From: JAGOTP01 sp964582475
Lineage (GTDB): Bacteria > Patescibacteriota > Patescibacteriia > 2-12-FULL-60-25
Direction of reading: 5' to 3'
NCBI GenBank assembly: GCA_964582475.1
Contig: CAZOQS010000005.1
Location: 1-64,000, forward strand
DNA length: 64,000 nt
The position numbers and the translations under genes were made by a program. Position 1 is the stretch's first letter. Every line of letters starts with the position of its first letter. The notes beneath the pieces are model-generated. The model had not been told where the DNA came from, ran no database searches, and worked only from the letters and a program-made list of their open reading frames with translations. Shown in pieces: positions 16,432 through 25,600 of the stretch.

Positions 16432-17349
16432 TTATTTCGCCTTCGCTGCTCGACCACGCGTCCATGCATCCCACGTCACGAGCAATGGGGAAGCGAAGAA
16501 AATGGACGAGTAGGTCCCAATCGCGATCCCGATGATCAGTGCTAACGTGAAGTCATGCAAGCTCGATCCTCCAAAGAAGAAGATTGCGAACAGCGTGAGG
16601 AGCGTTGTGACCGACGTGTTGAACGAGCGTAATGCTGTCTGACGAATCGAGAGGTCTACCACCGAGGCAAACGTTCCTGAGGTCTTTTGCAGGTTCTCAC
16701 GCAAGCGATCCATCACCACGATGGTATCCGTAATCGAATAGCCCATAATCGTCAGAATTGCCGCGATGAAGGGGGTTCCGATTTCAATTCCGTAGAAGTG
16801 TCCCAAGAAGGCAAAGACACCAAGCGGAACAATCACGTCATGGAAGGCAGCGAGAAGCGTCACAACGCCGTACTTCCAAGATTTAATCGGAAATGAGACC
16901 TTTCGGAAAGCGTAGGCGATGTAGGCCAAAATCGCGAGGAAGATGACGAGCAATCCCTGAACGGATTTCTTACGCAACTCCTCTCCAAGGACAGGACCGA
17001 TCGCGTCGAAACGCTGCTCGACGGCATCCGGATATTTCGCAATCAACTGGCCCACAACGGCTCGTGATTCCGCCCCATCCAAGCTCCGCAAACGGAACTG
17101 AAGGTCAGTCTCACCAACAGGCTGCGCAACTACCGACCCTACTTCAATATTTGGCGTTTTTTGGATCTCCGCCGCGGCTTCCGCCGGAGCTGGACGATTC
17201 TTGAAGCTCATCACGAGCAACGATCCTCCCGTGAATTCAATTCCTTGGCGCAATCCCCAGACCGCGAGTGCCGCGATCGAGGCTGCGATCAAAATACCAG
17301 ACAGGGTGAACCAAACGGCGCGCAGCGAAACAACGGAAAATGGTTTCAT
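16432..17349 (-). CDS. secF: Protein translocase subunit SecF
   Basis: SecF with SecD uses the proton-motive force to complete protein export through SecYEG. The 305-aa protein has the SecF signature GIEFTGGSLLVMSFK near residue 35, a periplasmic domain, and the five C-terminal membrane segments, with MGYSITDTIVVMDRLREN near 202. It starts 6 nt after secD (TAATCTCCTATG). Confidence 0.96.
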   Translation of the reverse strand: MKPFSVVSLRAVWFTLSGILIAASIAALAVWGLRQGIEFTGGSLLVMSFKNRPAPAEAAAEIQKTPNIEVGSVVAQPVGETDLQFRLRSLDGAESRAVVGQLIAKYPDAVEQRFDAIGPVLGEELRKKSVQGLLVIFLAILAYIAYAFRKVSFPIKSWKYGVVTLLAAFHDVIVPLGVFAFLGHFYGIEIGTPFIAAILTIMGYSITDTIVVMDRLRENLQKTSGTFASVVDLSIRQTALRSFNTSVTTLLTLFAIFFFGGSSLHDFTLALIIGIAIGTYSSIFFASPLLVTWDAWTRGRAAKAK

Positions 17350-17355
17350 AGGAGA

Positions 17356-19404
17356 TTAGGCGAGATTTCGTGGCTTGAGAAAGCCCCAGGTGAAGCGTTT
17401 CAGCGGCGTATGGGCGAGGAAACGAAGAATGGTACGCGTTGAGACAATGGCCGTGAACAAGGAGAGGAGCGTACCAATCGCAAGCGTGAGAGCAAACCCA
17501 CGAATAGCGGACGAGGAGAATCCATACAGAACCGCACACGAGATCAAAATTGTTACGTGCCCATCACGAATAGACGGCCAGGCACGACGGAATGACTCTT
17601 CAAACGCATCGAGCATCCCCTTTCCACTGCGCCACTCTTCTTTCAAGCGCTCGAAAATCAAGACGTTTGCATCAACCGCGATCCCCATCGAAAGGATGAA
17701 CCCTGCGATACCCGCCAACGTCAGCGTCACCGGAATCAACTTGAAGATGGAGGCGGAGAGCGCTGCATACAGCACAAGTGCAACGACCGACACGACACCT
17801 GGGAGGCGATACACGAAGATCATGAAGATCGCGACCAGGAGGAACCCCGCCAACCCCGCCTGCAGCGACTTTGTCAGCGAGTCCGCACCGAGCGTTGGAC
17901 CAACTGTTTGCTGCGCGATGAGCTTAATTGGCACTGGCAACGCCCCTGCCTGCAAACGTCGAGCCAACAATTTTGCTTCGTTAATGTTGTAGGAACCGGT
18001 AATCACGGCCCGACCACCGATGATTTCATTCTGAACGGTTGGCTCGGACAACGATTCGCCGTCCAAGAAAATAGCGACCGGTTTTCCGATATTCTTCTTC
18101 GTGAGTTCCGCAAATAAGCGGGACCCTTCATCGTCGAATTGGAGGGAAACCTGTGGCGCGCGGGTCTGTGGATCAAACTCGATCCGGGCCGATTCCAACT
18201 GCTTTCCCGTAAGCTTGGTATCTTTCCACTGTGTCTGTGGGGGAACAATGTCCTCCTTCAGCAATTTCTTGTTTTCGATCAAGCGTACGCGAACATCTTT
18301 CTGTGCACGCTCCGCTTCTTTCAAAATTAAGTGGAAGCCGAACGGGGTCTCGACCACATCCGAAATCGTTCCGTTCGCCTGCGCGAAGACAACCGCATCA
18401 ATTTCGGCGAGTTTTTCCTCTGGAGCAAACCACCCAAGATCTCCACCCGTCTGACTCGCGCCTGGCTCTTGAGAGTTCTGCTTGGCGAGTTCCGCAAAAT
18501 TTTGAGCCGTTGAAGTCGCTTTTAACTGCTCAATCTTGGCACGAGCATCTACCTTGCTCATCGTCGAAAGACCCGTCACCTGAGCTTCTGAATGACTGAT
18601 CAAGATATGACGCGCCTTCACTTCTGTTTTACCCGTATCCTTCGATTCTTCGACCTTCACCGCTGCAAACGAACCCACGCGCTCGATCACCGTTGGATGA
18701 ATCGTACCTGCAGCTGTGTCGTTCACTTCTTTTGCGATGTCCGCGTAGTCGGGACGAGCGCTCAAGAATCCCAGATCCCCTCTCGTTGAGGAAACAGTTC
18801 CAACAGTTGACTGCGCAGCGAGCGCGGCAAAGTCTGCGCCTGGCTTCTGCGCTTCCGTCAAAAGGGACTGTGTCAGATCAAACGCCTGTTGATTCTGATT
18901 CGTAATACGCGTCTCTTCTTCTGCTGTCAGTTCACGCGCCGTCTCTGGGTTCAACTCTTTGAACTCAAGAATTGGCGTTTCTCCAATCAGCTTAATCGCT
19001 TCAGACACATCTTTCACTCCAGCAAGTTCAACCACGATGCGCCAGGCGGAACCCGCTTGGATGGTTTGAATCAATGGCTCTGAAACCCCGATCGCATTCA
19101 CACGACGCTCAATCACATCGCGAGCACCGTTCACCGCCTCGCGACGATCCGCTTGCTCAATCCGATCGACGTCCGCTTCGTATTCCAGGCGTGTTCCCCC
19201 TTCAAGATCAAGACCTAACACGAATGGAAGGTTGATGGTTGGCATGGGACTTCCAACGATCTTCCCCACCTGACCCAACGCCCAGTTCAATGGACGTGGG
19301 TAGGCAAGCGTCGCTCCTACCAAGAACAAGACTAACAACCAACCAGCACGACGCTTTGCGGTCACAGGTGACACGCGAGAAGCACTACGAGGAGATTCGC
19401 TCAT
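17356..19404 (-). CDS. secD: SecD with an inserted parvulin (PPIase) region
   Basis: SecD is the large partner of SecF. The 682-aa product has a membrane segment (~20-37), the first periplasmic part with LGLDLEGGTRLEYE (~63-76), and the C-terminal RND-like membrane domain with SMGIAVDANVLIFERLKEE near residue 570. Between them the periplasmic domain is interrupted: residues ~261-365 match a PpiC/parvulin prolyl isomerase (VKARHILIS, NFAELAKQNSQEPGA, GGDLGWFAPEE, TPFGFHLILKEAE), and ~172-252 look like a degenerate second copy (ADFAALAAQST, RGDLGFLSARPDY). An ordinary SecD lacks these. This implies a foldase fused to the exit side of the translocon. Confidence 0.95.
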   Translation of the reverse strand: MSESPRSASRVSPVTAKRRAGWLLVLFLVGATLAYPRPLNWALGQVGKIVGSPMPTINLPFVLGLDLEGGTRLEYEADVDRIEQADRREAVNGARDVIERRVNAIGVSEPLIQTIQAGSAWRIVVELAGVKDVSEAIKLIGETPILEFKELNPETARELTAEEETRITNQNQQAFDLTQSLLTEAQKPGADFAALAAQSTVGTVSSTRGDLGFLSARPDYADIAKEVNDTAAGTIHPTVIERVGSFAAVKVEESKDTGKTEVKARHILISHSEAQVTGLSTMSKVDARAKIEQLKATSTAQNFAELAKQNSQEPGASQTGGDLGWFAPEEKLAEIDAVVFAQANGTISDVVETPFGFHLILKEAERAQKDVRVRLIENKKLLKEDIVPPQTQWKDTKLTGKQLESARIEFDPQTRAPQVSLQFDDEGSRLFAELTKKNIGKPVAIFLDGESLSEPTVQNEIIGGRAVITGSYNINEAKLLARRLQAGALPVPIKLIAQQTVGPTLGADSLTKSLQAGLAGFLLVAIFMIFVYRLPGVVSVVALVLYAALSASIFKLIPVTLTLAGIAGFILSMGIAVDANVLIFERLKEEWRSGKGMLDAFEESFRRAWPSIRDGHVTILISCAVLYGFSSSAIRGFALTLAIGTLLSLFTAIVSTRTILRFLAHTPLKRFTWGFLKPRNLA

Positions 19405-19418
19405 AAATAGAAGAAATT

Positions 19419-20222
19419 TTATTGTTGGGCAGAGTCTAGCGGTGGCGTTTGATCACGTCCAGAGAGTTGTGGAACCATGCGGGGTGGCAAACGACGCAAC
19501 AAAATCGCCTGTTGCGCAACCGTTAACAAGCTCATGGTGAGCCAGTAGAGGGTTAATCCACCTGGGAGAGAGAAGCCAATCACCGCTGTCACGATCGGCA
19601 TGAGGTACAACATCTGCTTGTTCATCATGGCCGCCATTCCTTCATCCTTCGCCCCTGGAGACTTCTCGACTTCTACCGGAGGAGCCGTGATCGTCGCCGC
19701 AGGCGGCTTCATCAACTGCTTCCCCTGCCAGAACTGGACGGCCGCTGCCAAAATCGCAAGCACCGGACTTGGATTCGACAGATCAATCAGCCCCAAGAAC
19801 ATCGTATTCACCGTCTGCGGATTTGGGACAAACGAATAGAGCAACGTGAGCGTTGTTCCAGCCAACCCCAGCGACAAGGCGCGGTACAGCGCGATAAACA
19901 CCGGTAACTGGACGATAAGCGGAAGACACGAGGCAGCTGGGTTCACTTTCTCTTTGGCGTAGAGCGCCATGAGTTCTTTTGCCTGCGCTTCTTTGTCGTC
20001 CTTCAAGCGCTTCCGAATTTCTTCGATGCGCGGCTGGATCTCCTGCATCGCGCGCTGTTGTTTAATCTGCTTCGCTGTGAACGGGTACAAGATGATCTTG
20101 ATCAAGATCGTCAGGACGATAATCGCGATCCCAAATTCTTGGCCCGGGATAACGGAGTACAACCAGATCAAGAGGTTCAAGATCGGTTGAAGGAAAATAG
20201 CGGTATACAGCTGAGAGAACAT
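19419..20222 (-). CDS. yidC: Membrane protein insertase YidC (Oxa1 family)
   Basis: Inserts and folds membrane proteins alone or with Sec. The 267-aa product lacks the large periplasmic domain of proteobacterial YidC and has the Gram-positive-like short form. The core starts with FGIAIIVLTILIKIILYPFT and carries the cytoplasmic hairpin (KLMALYAKEKVNPAASC-type region near residue 85-100), then the remaining membrane segments. The hydrophilic stretch near ~175-195 is unusually Pro/Ala-rich. It sits between nusA and secD. Confidence 0.95.
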   Translation of the reverse strand: MFSQLYTAIFLQPILNLLIWLYSVIPGQEFGIAIIVLTILIKIILYPFTAKQIKQQRAMQEIQPRIEEIRKRLKDDKEAQAKELMALYAKEKVNPAASCLPLIVQLPVFIALYRALSLGLAGTTLTLLYSFVPNPQTVNTMFLGLIDLSNPSPVLAILAAAVQFWQGKQLMKPPAATITAPPVEVEKSPGAKDEGMAAMMNKQMLYLMPIVTAVIGFSLPGGLTLYWLTMSLLTVAQQAILLRRLPPRMVPQLSGRDQTPPLDSAQQ

Positions 20223-20247
20223 ACGACGGAAGGGTCAAAGAGAAAAA

Positions 20248-21579
20248 CTAGGCTGCGTCTTGAGTGGCTGATTTGAGCTCTGTGTCAGTTTCATTGGCTT
20301 CGGCGGCTGTCTCTGGGATATCTTCATCGGTTGGCACGACGACCGCTGGGTCTACAATTTCTCCCTGAGTCGAGTCGGCTACCACTTTTCCACCCTGTTC
20401 GACGATCGTGATCTTCCAGCTTGTGAGCTTGGCCGCCAAACGCACGTTCTGACCACCTTTTCCGATGGCGAGCGACAACTGGTCAGGCTTCACCTGCACT
20501 ACTGCCAAATGCTCTTCGTCACGCAACTCCACTTCCTCAACCTTCGCTGGGGACAAAGCAGCAGCAATAAACTTAGCCGCGTCTTCGTGCCATTCGATGA
20601 TATCCACCTTCTCTCCGGCTAATTCACGGATGATGGTCTGAATACGCGTGCCACGCTGGCCAATACACGAACCGATTGGGTCGATCGCGTCATCGCTCGT
20701 CGTAACAGCAACCTTGGTACGGCTGCCGGCTTCACGCGCAATTTCTTTCATCTCAACCGTGCCATTCAAAATTTCTGGAATTTCTTGGGCAAACAACGCA
20801 CCAACCAAAGCCGGAGCGGAACGTGTCAGACGGATTTCTGGACCACGGGTCGACATCGTCACTTCGCGCAACAAGGCCTTGATACGCGTTCCTGGGAAAT
20901 AGCGCTCTGTTTCAATCTGATCTTCTGGCAAAAGCACACCCGTCGCACGGCCAAGATCGATCAACACCACACGCCCTTCACGGCGCTGGACCGTTACGTT
21001 CATCAATTCCCCTTCACGCCCTTTGAAGTCGTTGAAGATCACGCCGCGCTCCGCTTCGCGCAGTTTCTGCAAAATAACCTGCTTGGCGGTCTGAGCAGCC
21101 ATGCGACCGAACGCCGCAGGCACGGTCAATTCAACGCGCAACTCTTCGCCGACACGTGAATCGGTCTTGATATCGCGCGCATCGGACAACATGACCATGA
21201 TCTTTGGGTTGAACTTGAATTCATCCCCTGTCACGACATCCACAGGTGTGACCGTCACCTCCGGTTCAGGTGCACGATCACGACCGCGCTCTTCACGCTC
21301 CTTCTTTTTTGGAGCGTGCGCCGCGTCAAAGCGTTCAAAATACCCTTCATCGAGTTTCATGTCCTCTACCACCTGTTTTACATCAAATACCCGGATTCCC
21401 CCGGTCATGCCATCGTATTTCTCTGGATCAAATTCGACCTGGATGTTCTGGTTTTTGTTTCCAAAATCCTTGCGATACGCCGCAGACAGAGCGGTCGCAA
21501 CGGTCTCGAGGACCGATTCGTACGGGATGTTCTTTTCATCCGCGATCTGACGCATTGCTTGAGAAATAGGGCTAGCCAT
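20248..21579 (-). CDS. nusA: Transcription elongation/termination factor NusA
   Basis: Binds RNA polymerase and modulates pausing, termination and antitermination. The 443-aa product has the N-terminal polymerase-binding domain, an S1 domain (~165-235), and two KH domains (GSCIGQRGTRIQTIIREL near 305 and LAIGKGGQNVRLAAKLT near 370). A charged insertion (KKKEREERGRDRAPEPE, ~92-108) lies in the N-terminal domain. A short acidic tail replaces the C-terminal repeats of E. coli NusA. It heads the operon with yidC-secD-secF rather than with infB; infB is elsewhere at 39.9-41.9 kb. Confidence 0.95.
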   Translation of the reverse strand: MASPISQAMRQIADEKNIPYESVLETVATALSAAYRKDFGNKNQNIQVEFDPEKYDGMTGGIRVFDVKQVVEDMKLDEGYFERFDAAHAPKKKEREERGRDRAPEPEVTVTPVDVVTGDEFKFNPKIMVMLSDARDIKTDSRVGEELRVELTVPAAFGRMAAQTAKQVILQKLREAERGVIFNDFKGREGELMNVTVQRREGRVVLIDLGRATGVLLPEDQIETERYFPGTRIKALLREVTMSTRGPEIRLTRSAPALVGALFAQEIPEILNGTVEMKEIAREAGSRTKVAVTTSDDAIDPIGSCIGQRGTRIQTIIRELAGEKVDIIEWHEDAAKFIAAALSPAKVEEVELRDEEHLAVVQVKPDQLSLAIGKGGQNVRLAAKLTSWKITIVEQGGKVVADSTQGEIVDPAVVVPTDEDIPETAAEANETDTELKSATQDAA

Positions 21580-21623
21580 AGAGAATTGTAGAATCTAGTT
21601 AAATTGTAGGTCTAAACGTAGTG

Positions 21624-21659
21624 AAAAAAGTGACTCGCTTCCCAACCGGAAACGAGTCA
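21624..21659 (-). terminator. Terminator-like hairpin in the nusA leader (possible attenuator)
   Basis: In minus-strand sense TGACTCGTTTCC and GGAAGCGAGTCA pair as a 12-bp stem with one mismatch and a 5-nt loop, followed by CTTTTTTC. It lies between the nusA promoter and the nusA ATG, about 45 nt upstream of the latter. An alternative small hairpin, CGAG-TTGA-CTCG, just before it would use part of the 5' arm. It could attenuate nusA or stop read-through from the right. Confidence 0.7.
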
Positions 21660-21670
21660 ACTCGAGCCTT

Positions 21671-21699
21671 AGTATGGGGAAAAGACCCGGAAAAGTCAA
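21671..21699 (-). promoter_or_regulatory. Promoter of the nusA-yidC-secDF operon
   Basis: Minus-strand TTGACT (21694-21699), a 17-nt spacer and CATACT (21671-21676) form a good sigma-70-like promoter. The predicted start, near 21664, lies only a few bases before the hairpin at 21659-21631. Confidence 0.55.
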
Positions 21700-21729
21700 A
21701 GACAAACCCTCTCAGACAAGCCTTCAATA

Positions 21730-21758
21730 TTGACAAAAGTCCCTATATTTGATTACAT
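21730..21758 (+). promoter_or_regulatory. Candidate promoter reading toward the foreign lipoprotein gene
   Basis: TTGACA (21730-21735), 17 nt, then TTACAT (21753-21758) on the plus strand. It lies in the AT-richer, native-looking part of the spacer. If used, the transcript would have a leader of ~230 nt before the ATG at 21994. Confidence 0.45.
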
Positions 21759-21980
21759 ACGCCGTTCTGTGGTACTTTTGAATTGCCGAGAGCATGCGCT
21801 TTGTCGCGTCCTCGTTGCCCTTTCCCGACAATTGAATACCTTACTTTAACGCCTTTCTGTTTTGACTCTGAGTCGTTTCCTCGATTCGACTCAGTGTCCT
21901 CAACCGACCTCTCCGCGCGTGACTAGGCCTCGTGCCGACTCACAGCGCGTTCGTCCCAGGACAGTCCCAACGACCCACCC

Positions 21981-21986
21981 AGGAGG
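21981..21986 (+). promoter_or_regulatory. Strong Shine-Dalgarno sequence
   Basis: AGGAGG stands 7 nt before the ATG at 21994. It is the only perfect Shine-Dalgarno I saw at a gene start in this window; other genes mostly have T before ATG and no purine-rich site. It fixes the start of the lipoprotein gene and sets it apart. Confidence 0.85.
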
Positions 21987-21993
21987 CCTCGCG

Positions 21994-22536
21994 ATGAAGA
22001 AGATCCGTTTGTTCGCCACCCTCGCGGCCCTCATGGGCGCGTGCGGCGGCAACCCCCCGAACCAGAGCGACACGTCGGTGACCCCGGCTCCGGACAGCGG
22101 TACCCCCGCTCCCGACGCCGGCCAGTCCGACTCCCCCACCCTGGTGGACGCGGCCGTCGACACCGACGCGCCCGTGGTCCCCGCGGACAGCCCCGTCGTG
22201 ACGAACGACGCTCCGCCCTCCGAGTGCTGGAGCCAGGCCTGCGGAAGGCAGGACATCTACCGCATGAACGGGACCCACAACGACGACGTGTCGCTGTCCT
22301 GCGACATGATGGGTCAGCGGATCAGCCTCTCACCGGCCGGACTCGGCTGCATCGCGAGCTGCCACGGTGACACGTGCTCCTGCGAGCTGGACGACACGGA
22401 CGGCATCTCGGTGCAGGTCCGGAACGTTCGCCAGAGCGACGGAAACTGCGGATCGACCTCCCAGCTCAGCTACACGCAGAACGGGACGCCGATGACGCCC
22501 AGCAGTTCGGACGTCGACCGCTTCATCAAGCGGTAA
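21994..22536 (+). CDS. Predicted lipoprotein with eight-cysteine domain, probably foreign
   Basis: A 180-aa protein with a lipoprotein-type signal (MKKIRLFATLAALMGAC, cysteine at residue 17), a Pro/Asp/Ala-rich linker (~20-75), and a compact C-terminal domain with eight cysteines (~80-160) that could form four disulfides. Codons end heavily in G or C, unlike every neighbour, and the gene has its own strong Shine-Dalgarno and terminator. The signal, the CGG start of the mature chain and the D/P/A linker resemble lipoproteins of myxobacteria and other predatory Deltaproteobacteria. No enzyme motif is seen. It is convergent with the giant cysteine-rich gene. Recent transfer is the best explanation; a metagenome assembly error is the alternative. 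Confidence 0.85.
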   Translation: MKKIRLFATLAALMGACGGNPPNQSDTSVTPAPDSGTPAPDAGQSDSPTLVDAAVDTDAPVVPADSPVVTNDAPPSECWSQACGRQDIYRMNGTHNDDVSLSCDMMGQRISLSPAGLGCIASCHGDTCSCELDDTDGISVQVRNVRQSDGNCGSTSQLSYTQNGTPMTPSSSDVDRFIKR

Positions 22537-22559
22537 GAGAACACGGACAGAAAGGTCAG

Positions 22560-22586
22560 ACCCCCGAACGCAATGCGCGCGGGGGT
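22560..22586 (+). terminator. GC-rich terminator after the foreign gene
   Basis: ACCCCCG (22560-22566) and CGGGGGT (22580-22586) form a stem, followed by TTCGACTTTT. It lies 24 nt after the lipoprotein stop, on the plus strand. The stem is part of the high-GC block. Confidence 0.65.
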
Positions 22587-22623
22587 TTCGACTTTTAATA
22601 ATAAGTTTTTCAACAAAATATTC

Positions 22624-22657
22624 AAAAGAAAAGAGCCCATGAGGGCTCTTTTCTTTT
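22624..22657 (-). terminator. Terminator at the 3' end of the giant gene
   Basis: A perfect 15-bp inverted repeat (AAAAGAAAAGAGCCC and its complement, loop ATGA) whose right end overlaps the stop codon of the giant gene. On the minus strand it ends in TTTTCTTTT. It is symmetrical and can also stop plus-strand transcription. Confidence 0.9.
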
Positions 22658-25600
22658 ATCTACTGCTCCTTAAGTTGATACTACCCGGGTAAACAATCCA
22701 TGGCCTTAAGGAGGCATTAGCTCCGTTGGGGAAATCCACCGTACATTCGTTCTTGAACTCGTTTCTTATAACGCCAGAAAGGTTGTCTCTTATTGGCTGT
22801 GCTGATCCTGGCGGTGTGGCTGAATAACAACCTCCATTCGGATGCAGCGCGATGGGAGTGGAACCTGTTCGGTTATCCATCGGCGCGCCTCCCGGATCTC
22901 TAGCCGCGCGACATTCTCCTGTACACCAACCCCAGTTGTCTTGGACCATCACTTTTGGAGTGAAGCGACAGGTCTGGACTTGGTCGTCCCAACAGCCACC
23001 GGGGGGAGCGAGGTCCGCGATACAGCGGTCTCCAGGCGCACATCCATCAGTAGGCGTTCCGGAGTTTGCTGGGTTACAGCCACGACTTGGATCACGTTCA
23101 CAGCGATAGATCGCTGTTGGTTGACCCGGCGCCGTACGAGTGAAGCCAGTTGAGCTACAGAGTGGAAGAGACGTTGGGCCTCCACATGTGTAGAGGTGGG
23201 TAAACTCGAAGTAGTTTTCTTCACAGGCCTCTGGCGAGTTGCCGAACATCGTTCTGATCTGACACACGTCTTTATCCGTCCCGCCGCCCTGACACTCCTT
23301 ATCTGTTGCACACTGGATATGTGACTTCTCTCGGCAGGTTCCAATCGGCATACAACTTCCGCCGCCAACCGGACAGTCATTATCCGTGTTACAAGTCAGA
23401 CCAGCCGTCTCGATCTTCTGCGAGATCGCTTCTCCCACAGAGGCTCCGCGGGTGATCACACATTCTTTACGTGCTCCACAATATGGCTTGTGGTTCTTGA
23501 TCTTTCCATCTGTGATCTTCTGCTGTTGATTATCTCCCCAATCGATGAGAATGGAGCGAAGAGGCATCTGGTTATGAGCTGCCCAGGCGTAGAAGCGCAT
23601 CGTCGTCTTCGCTTGAGAGGACGGAACACTGACGACACCTTCAGACGAACCATTCAACGAGATCTTATTCAACCCTTGGACCGCACACTTGCCTGGCGTT
23701 GGACAGCTCTGGATGTCAGGAGCTGCGACCATTGGAGGGCGTGGGATATAGGTCGCATTGTACGGATCAATAGTTGCTCTGTCTGCTGGTTCGTTCAAGA
23801 GATATGAGATCTTATGAAGACCGAGGGTGACGTCCGTCGGCATACGGGGAGTCACGGGCGCCCCTGGATTGATCGAGTTATCTGGATTACGTACGTTATA
23901 GGCGATCAAACCACAGTATTCATCGCTTGGATTTGGACACAGATCTGGACGAGGAACGTACCCTTGCTCATGGGTACACATATTGTTGTCATTATTCAGA
24001 TTGATCCCGGCGGCTGGGTTTACTGGACCGAGCGTGTTCCCTGCACCTGGAATGACACAACTGCTGACAGGGATCCATGGACCATCCCCTGTACGCGTTG
24101 AGACCTGTCCGCACACATTCGCTCGCGTCTCCTCGTCAGGTGATCGCGCACCTACACAGTCCACGTTCGGCTGATCCGTTACACGTGAGGTCGAACACTC
24201 TTGACCATCCTTCAACCCCCCATCACAGACACCGGCTGTATTCGTAGCACCAGAACTTCGTCCCGGGATAACACAGGCACCAATCACGTATCCTGGTCGA
24301 ATGTTCGCTGGTGGACCTCCTGAGATTGGGATACCCGGGGCACTCACGGACGGCGGGAAGACAATGTCTACGCGCTCTGCTCCAGGGTATCTGACCGGCG
24401 CATTCGCATACGGCCATGGAACGAGCTGGTTCTCTGGGCTGGTTGGACCTCCTCCACCTGGATACCACATCGCACACGCCCACATACCACCCGTTCCTCG
24501 ATCCCCACCCGCGGAAACAAGGCCGCGGCACTGAGCGTCGGTCGGAGGCGTACGCCCAGCTTGGCGCGCATAGTTCTGCCAAGCGGAACAAGGGACCGCT
24601 ACATAATCTCTACAATTGTTTGTCCGCACGATCGAAGCAGCGCCGATCGAAATATTACTACCTGCATTGAACGTCGCTGACCAGAAGTTGCTTTGTGCAA
24701 ACCAACATTCCGTATCCTGCGTACATTGACCATACGCGTAGCTACCCGATAATGGATCGATATCGAAGGCTGGTTGGGTAAAGGTACTCGTCGCTGTGCG
24801 GATTGTATATTCAGGAACGCTCACACGACACCGTCCAGGGTTGGTAGCTGAAACAGGAGAAGCGTTACGAGAAACACAGCTCGCCTGCATGCGACGATTT
24901 CCTGCCGCTCTTATTTCTATAACGCTTGAAACATCTCCTGGACGTGGGGCGCCGCTATCCTGAGCAATTTGAAGGTTATTCACGATACGCTCAGGACATT
25001 CTTCGCTGCCAACAATCACCCCGTCTTGATCAGTTGGACGTGTACACTTTGCGCCTTGAATACGGTTGTCCCAGACTAACCCACCGTATTCTCTATGCAA
25101 TGGGTGCTCAGCCTCACGCAGCAGGGAGGCTGGTGTGGAAGCGCAGCGGAAAGCCCCGGCAGCTGCAGCCGTCGCCTCATCAACCGTTCTCGCACCATCA
25201 CTCCAGAGAGCCCCTACACGATTCCAACCACGGCTCGTCATACATGGCAGCTGACGCAATTGAATTCCACCTTCGGGAGAAATCTGAATCGGTGCTGTAT
25301 GACAAACCTCCGGGTCGCTTGAAGGACAGGTGACGTTCGCATTCAATCCAGACAGTCCGTTACAGCGACGTGCTGAGAGGTCAGATGCACCAGACAACGC
25401 TACACGATTCACATTACACACCCCATTCAAGCTACATTTTGGCGAAGTCCCTACGCCATTAACGACAACTGGTGTACAGGCCTTTCCTTTGTTTGGCCCA
25501 TCCCCCAAACAAGCCGTATCGCCATTTTTTACCTGACTCTCGTAGAAGTTATAGATACGATATACGCGCGCGAAGATATTCGTCAGGTAAGCCCATTTAT

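Larger units (their letters stand above)
21580..21993. other. 414-bp intergenic region with divergent promoters and hairpins
   Basis: This is the longest gene-free stretch. It holds, left to right, the nusA leader hairpin (21624-21659), the nusA promoter (21671-21699), a divergent plus-strand promoter candidate (21730-21758), and a perfect 8-bp hairpin (CTGAGTCG at 21868-21875 with CGACTCAG at 21887-21894). From about 21895 the base composition rises sharply in GC and stays high through the following gene. No convincing small gene was found in it. Confidence 0.7.

Noticed and set aside
21862..21993. N-terminal extension of the lipoprotein frame to 21862
   Set aside because: The AGGAGG site and lipoprotein signal fix the start at 21994.
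21900..22370. Extra frames on both strands of the high-GC island
   Set aside because: High GC removes stop codons in all frames; only the 21994-22536 frame has a signal peptide, Shine-Dalgarno and terminator.
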